Shown here one piece after another: positions 5,621-8,780 of a stretch of 8,780 nt of DNA. The position numbers were made by a program, and so were the translations under genes. The notes beneath the pieces were generated by a model. The model did no database searches and had not been told where the DNA came from. It worked only from the letters and a program-made list of their open reading frames with translations. The stretch's first letter is position 1. Every line of letters begins with the position of its first letter. This stretch comes from Ilumatobacteraceae bacterium (GTDB lineage Bacteria; Actinomycetota; Acidimicrobiia; Acidimicrobiales; Ilumatobacteraceae), in contig JANRBC010000008.1 of NCBI GenBank assembly GCA_030727685.1, positions 1,766 to 10,545 of the forward strand, read 5' to 3'.

Positions 5621-7951
5621 TTATTGCGTACTGAGGCTTGCACGAAACTCACCTTCGCGCATTTTTTCTTGAATCTCTTTAGGTGGCTCATCTAATTTTT
5701 CGAGAGTAACACCAACAATTTGAGCGGTGCATTCATAATTGTGTGGGTACGGCCCTACTGGTGAACCCGTGTCGACACCGATATCAAATGTTTCGCCGCT
5801 CATTGAAAAAACAAGCGGCACGGTCTTTTCAATACGGCCAGTTGAAACTTCAGAGTTGTCGACAAGTAGCGAAAGTGTGCCGCCTGCACCAAAGCCGCCG
5901 TCATAGGCAAATAGAACTTCGATTACATGCTTGCCAATTTTTAACGACTCTGCACCGCCAAATGAAAAATGTTCGTGACCAAACCAGTTGTAGTGAAATA
6001 TTGGCCGCGCTTTGTCGTCGAGATAGAGCGACCAACCCGCCATGTTGCCGCCTTGGCAGGCGATGACACCGTGATTTGATTTGCTGGTGATTTCAATTTC
6101 GGCACTAATGCGATATGAACAGTTTTTTAGATTCAGCACCGAACTCTCAGGCATTCGGGTATGCGCAGTTGAGTATTTGATTTTTTTAAAGCCGTCAAGT
6201 GAATGAGGCACAGCAAAATCGCCGTGGCGCGGTGAGCCTGGATCACGAAGTGGGTAAATGCCGTATTCGTATGCATGTTTATCGAATAGCGCCTGAAGTT
6301 CTTTGAGTTTTTCTGGGTGCGCTGCAGCAAGGTCTACCGCTTGCGAAAAGTCTTTCTCGATGTTGTAAAGCTCCCAGCGTTCTTGCGGACCGTCAAATTC
6401 GAAACCTTGCAGTCGTATCCATGGAAGTCGACCATGAAAACATGATGCGATCCAACCATTTTTATAGATCGCTCGGTTGCCCAAGATTTCGAAGTATTGC
6501 GAGGTATGAGTGCTGGCTGCGCTCGCATTATCAAACGAATATCTCATCGATGTGCCATGTATCGACATTTGTTCAATGCCATTGACGAAATTTGGCGGAG
6601 TAATGCCTGCAACTTCGTAAATCGTGGGTGCGATGTCAATGACGTGGTGAAACTGAGAGCGCAATTCGTTGGTTGCTTTGATTTGCTTCGGCCACGAAAT
6701 TGCGATGGCGTTGCGGGTGCCGCCAAAGTGAGACGCGACTTGTTTCATCCATTGAAACGGCGAGTCGAGCGCCCACGCCCAACCAACATTGAAATGGTTC
6801 TCGCACTTTGCGGTGCCGAAATCGTCGATATGTTCAAGCAGCCATTCTGGATCTTCGGGCACGCCGTTTTGAAACGACGGTGCACTCCACGCGCCGTGGA
6901 TAGTGCCTTCGGCAGAAGCGCCGTTGTCGCCGGTGATGTAAATAATCAGAGTGTTTTCGGCAATTTCGAGTTCATCTAATGCGTCGATCACACGTTTGAT
7001 TTGCGCATCTGTGTGGGCAAGAAAGCCGGCAAAAACTTCCATAAGTCTGCGCGCGATCGGACGGTAACGCTCGGGGTAGTCATCCCATGACGGAATTTGC
7101 TCGGGCCGAGTTGTTAGAGCTGTATCTCGTGGTATCACGCCAAGTTTCAATTGGCGCTGGTAGATCTCTTGGCGAAGTACGTCCCATCCGCCATCGAATT
7201 TGCCTTTGTACTTTTCGATCCATTCAGTCGGCACGTGGTGTGGTGCATGAACTGCTGGTGTCGAGAAATAGCAAAAGAAAGGTTTGTTTGGTGAAGACGC
7301 TTTCTGACGGTGCATCCATTTGATTGCTTGGTCAGCCAGATCTTCGGTCAGGTGATAATCGGCATTATCAAGATGTGGTGAGATCGGTGTTGTCTGGTCG
7401 TATACAGGTGGCTCGTATTGCGAAGACTCGGCGCCCATAATTCCGTAGAAGCGATCGAAACCGAGACCAGTTGGCCATCGATCAAATGGACCCGCTGGGC
7501 TTTGCTCCCATGATGGTGTTAGGTGCCACTTTCCAAAACAGGCTGTGCTGTAACCAGACATTCGTAGAACTTGAGCAACTGTTGCTGACTCGGGCGGAAT
7601 CGCACTGTCATAACCAGGAAATGAATTGGCAATTTCGGTGATGCCGCCCATATGCACGGCGTGATGATTTCGGCCAGTCAACAAAGCGGCTCTAGTGGGC
7701 GAGCAAAGTGCAGTTGTATGAAATTGGTTATAGATCAAACCGCTCTTAGCGACTTTGTTTAGACCGGGCGTATCAACCGGTCCACCAAAGTTGCCAAACG
7801 AGCCGAAGCCAACATCGTCGAGCATTATCAGCAATATGTTTGGCGCGTCGTGCGGTGCTTGTTGATTTGTCAGTTTTCTCGGCGTCGACTTTGAAATCGT
7901 CTTGGCAATTTTGCCTTCAAACTTTGGGGTTGAAAGCGGGAGATCTTTCAT
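5621..7951 (-). CDS. Arylsulfatase, type I (formylglycine) sulfatase with C-terminal beta-sandwich-like extension
   Basis: 776 residues, the size of the large AtsA-type arylsulfatases of actinobacteria rather than the usual 450-550. The sulfatase domain is about 36-570. The core CSPTR at 83-87 is the C-x-P-x-R signature in which Cys83 becomes formylglycine. Other active-site positions are present: metal ligands Asp45-Asp46 and Asp342-Asn343, Lys141 and His143 (GKWHL), His235 (AVHAPHH) and Lys403 before GGTR. Residues about 600-750 (alternating strands, GWSLYLDDKARP, LSLLVDNSEV) look like the C-terminal domain common to this long subgroup. It should hydrolyse sulfate esters; the natural substrate is unknown. 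The N-terminus (MKDLPLSTPKFEGKIAKTIS) shows no signal peptide, so a cytoplasmic location is likely. ATG at 7951 overlaps the alkylsulfatase stop (ATGA). A formylglycine-generating enzyme is required and is not in the window. Confidence 0.95.
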   Translation of the reverse strand: MKDLPLSTPKFEGKIAKTISKSTPRKLTNQQAPHDAPNILLIMLDDVGFGSFGNFGGPVDTPGLNKVAKSGLIYNQFHTTALCSPTRAALLTGRNHHAVHMGGITEIANSFPGYDSAIPPESATVAQVLRMSGYSTACFGKWHLTPSWEQSPAGPFDRWPTGLGFDRFYGIMGAESSQYEPPVYDQTTPISPHLDNADYHLTEDLADQAIKWMHRQKASSPNKPFFCYFSTPAVHAPHHVPTEWIEKYKGKFDGGWDVLRQEIYQRQLKLGVIPRDTALTTRPEQIPSWDDYPERYRPIARRLMEVFAGFLAHTDAQIKRVIDALDELEIAENTLIIYITGDNGASAEGTIHGAWSAPSFQNGVPEDPEWLLEHIDDFGTAKCENHFNVGWAWALDSPFQWMKQVASHFGGTRNAIAISWPKQIKATNELRSQFHHVIDIAPTIYEVAGITPPNFVNGIEQMSIHGTSMRYSFDNASAASTHTSQYFEILGNRAIYKNGWIASCFHGRLPWIRLQGFEFDGPQERWELYNIEKDFSQAVDLAAAHPEKLKELQALFDKHAYEYGIYPLRDPGSPRHGDFAVPHSLDGFKKIKYSTAHTRMPESSVLNLKNCSYRISAEIEITSKSNHGVIACQGGNMAGWSLYLDDKARPIFHYNWFGHEHFSFGGAESLKIGKHVIEVLFAYDGGFGAGGTLSLLVDNSEVSTGRIEKTVPLVFSMSGETFDIGVDTGSPVGPYPHNYECTAQIVGVTLEKLDEPPKEIQEKMREGEFRASLSTQ

Positions 7952-8780
7952 GATTGCAAATTTGCGACATCAAAAACTTTAAGAGCATGCTGCAATTTAT
8001 GCGTGTCGCCCGTGACGGCAAGTTTCTTTTCGCTTAGCGCAACTGAAAGCAACAATTCACCAGCCAAAATGTCGGCCCACGTTTCAATGCTGCAGTCGAT
8101 CGTGATATCAGCGCCGTTGCCGTCTGTTGGGCAGGCGATGCAGTTTCTGATGTGCAAGCCAGTTTGTGGCCGATCGACGAATTTGAAGCAAATATGCGTG
8201 TCAATTTCAGATGCACGCTCAGGCACGAGAAGCACACGCAAAATAGCGACTGCAGTTTCACTTGGCGAAGACACAATTTGCTTACGCGACAGGCGGTGTT
8301 GACTAAATCTGTTTAAGTCAAAGGTGCCGTCAAGATGTCGGGCTCGAGCGAGACACCAGTTTCGAATGTTGGCCGCTGTCGTACGTTGGGCGATGAGGCG
8401 CAGTGTCTTAGCGAGTAAGAGCCTGTCAGGCTCGCTCGCGTCTGTGCTGTTGACGAGCCATGAACTCAATTCGCACGCCCAGCGTAAGTCGTTGGCGTTT
8501 ATTGCGTCATTTGTTTTTTGCCGCACAACCTCGCGACCGCCAAAACCGGCAATCATTCGGTTTGAATGCTCGACTCTTGGCAACGGAAACAAATTCGCCG
8601 GGTCGCCGTCAAACCAACCCAGTAAGCCAGCACGAATCTGTCGCACATGATGTTCTGCTACACCATAAAACTCAGATGTCAGATTGTCTTCGTCAAAAAA
8701 TTCTGGCAGACGAATTGAATGACCGAGTTCGGTGCTGGTGTAGCCGCGGTTAGTAAGGCGAACTGTTTGATCCCATAAAA
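7948..8780 (-). CDS. Alkyl sulfatase (SdsA/BDS1-type), C-terminal part
   Basis: Partial: the frame enters from the right edge (first full codon at 8778) and ends at TGA 7950-7948, giving about 276 residues. Translation begins LWDQTVRLTNRGYTSTELG and continues through EFYGVAEHHVRQIRAGLLGWFDGDPAN, the hallmark region between the metallo-beta-lactamase domain and the dimerisation domain of SdsA-type alkylsulfatases. DLRWACELSSWLV and NIRNWCLARARHLDG belong to the dimerisation domain. The last 110 or so residues, from about PSETAVAILRVLLV, are the SCP2-like C-terminal domain that takes part in binding hydrophobic substrate. A GTG at 8646 could be called as a start but is internal, because the family match continues upstream of it. 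The zinc-binding metallo-beta-lactamase domain (HxHxDH) lies outside the window. The family hydrolyses primary or secondary alkyl sulfates such as dodecyl sulfate to alcohol and sulfate. It is translationally coupled to the arylsulfatase by a 4-base overlap. Confidence 0.93.
   Translation of the reverse strand, partial: LWDQTVRLTNRGYTSTELGHSIRLPEFFDEDNLTSEFYGVAEHHVRQIRAGLLGWFDGDPANLFPLPRVEHSNRMIAGFGGREVVRQKTNDAINANDLRWACELSSWLVNSTDASEPDRLLLAKTLRLIAQRTTAANIRNWCLARARHLDGTFDLNRFSQHRLSRKQIVSSPSETAVAILRVLLVPERASEIDTHICFKFVDRPQTGLHIRNCIACPTDGNGADITIDCSIETWADILAGELLLSVALSEKKLAVTGDTHKLQHALKVFDVANLQS

Noticed and set aside
5609..5637. A bidirectional rho-independent terminator at the convergent gene ends
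   Set aside because: Only a 5-bp stem with a 19-base loop and no proper T run after it; not convincing as a terminator.
6497..6979. A 160-residue plus-strand open frame opposite the arylsulfatase
   Set aside because: The composition is Cys/Arg rich without domain pattern, and the opposite strand encodes conserved sulfatase active-site motifs here.
5621..7951. Choline sulfatase (BetC) as the identity of the sulfatase
   Set aside because: At 776 residues with a C-terminal beta-rich extension it fits the long AtsA-type arylsulfatases; choline sulfatases are around 500 residues and lack this extension.
7948..8646. A complete 232-residue gene starting with GTG at 8646
   Set aside because: Reading the same frame upstream to 8780 gives uninterrupted sequence typical of SdsA-type alkylsulfatases (RLTNRGYTSTELG, then EFYGVAEHH), so the start is internal and the gene is cut by the window edge.

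Overview
The window is gene-dense bacterial chromosomal DNA, by eye about half G+C, with no stretch over 300 bases without a gene and no RNA gene, mobile element or CRISPR array that I can see. GTG starts, 4-base start/stop overlaps, weak Shine-Dalgarno sequences and an AtsA-type arylsulfatase of 776 residues suggest an actinobacterium, possibly a marine or freshwater Acidimicrobiia-like lineage. This placement is inference; there is no phylogenetic marker in the window.

Left block (1-4885, all minus strand, read right to left): an 847-residue FAD oxidoreductase/GcvT fusion of the dimethylglycine dehydrogenase/oxidase type, then etfB, etfA, and the N-terminal 168 residues of an MttB-superfamily (trimethylamine/glycine betaine methyltransferase-like) protein that runs off the left edge. 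The gaps are 17 bases, a 4-base overlap and 67 bases, so this looks like one operon. A coherent reading is catabolism of an N-methylated compound: the MttB-like protein removes a methyl group from a quaternary or tertiary amine, the flavoprotein oxidatively removes another methyl and its GcvT half passes the C1 unit to tetrahydrofolate, and the electron transfer flavoprotein carries the electrons to the respiratory chain. The substrate is not fixed by the sequence.

Control region (4886-4960): a 75-base divergent spacer containing a 10-base perfect palindrome inside a wider inverted repeat. It separates the operon from a plus-strand GntR/FCD regulator (4961-5617), which is the obvious candidate to bind it.

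Right block (5621-8780, minus strand): the C-terminal part of an SdsA-type alkylsulfatase entering from the right edge, overlapping by 4 bases a complete type I (formylglycine) arylsulfatase. Together they suggest scavenging of sulfate esters by two unrelated enzyme mechanisms. The arylsulfatase gene meets the GntR gene tail to tail with 3 bases between the stop codons.

Two real genes are cut by the window edges and need care: the MttB-like gene (start at 506, 3' end missing) and the alkylsulfatase (5' end missing; an apparent GTG start at 8646 is internal).
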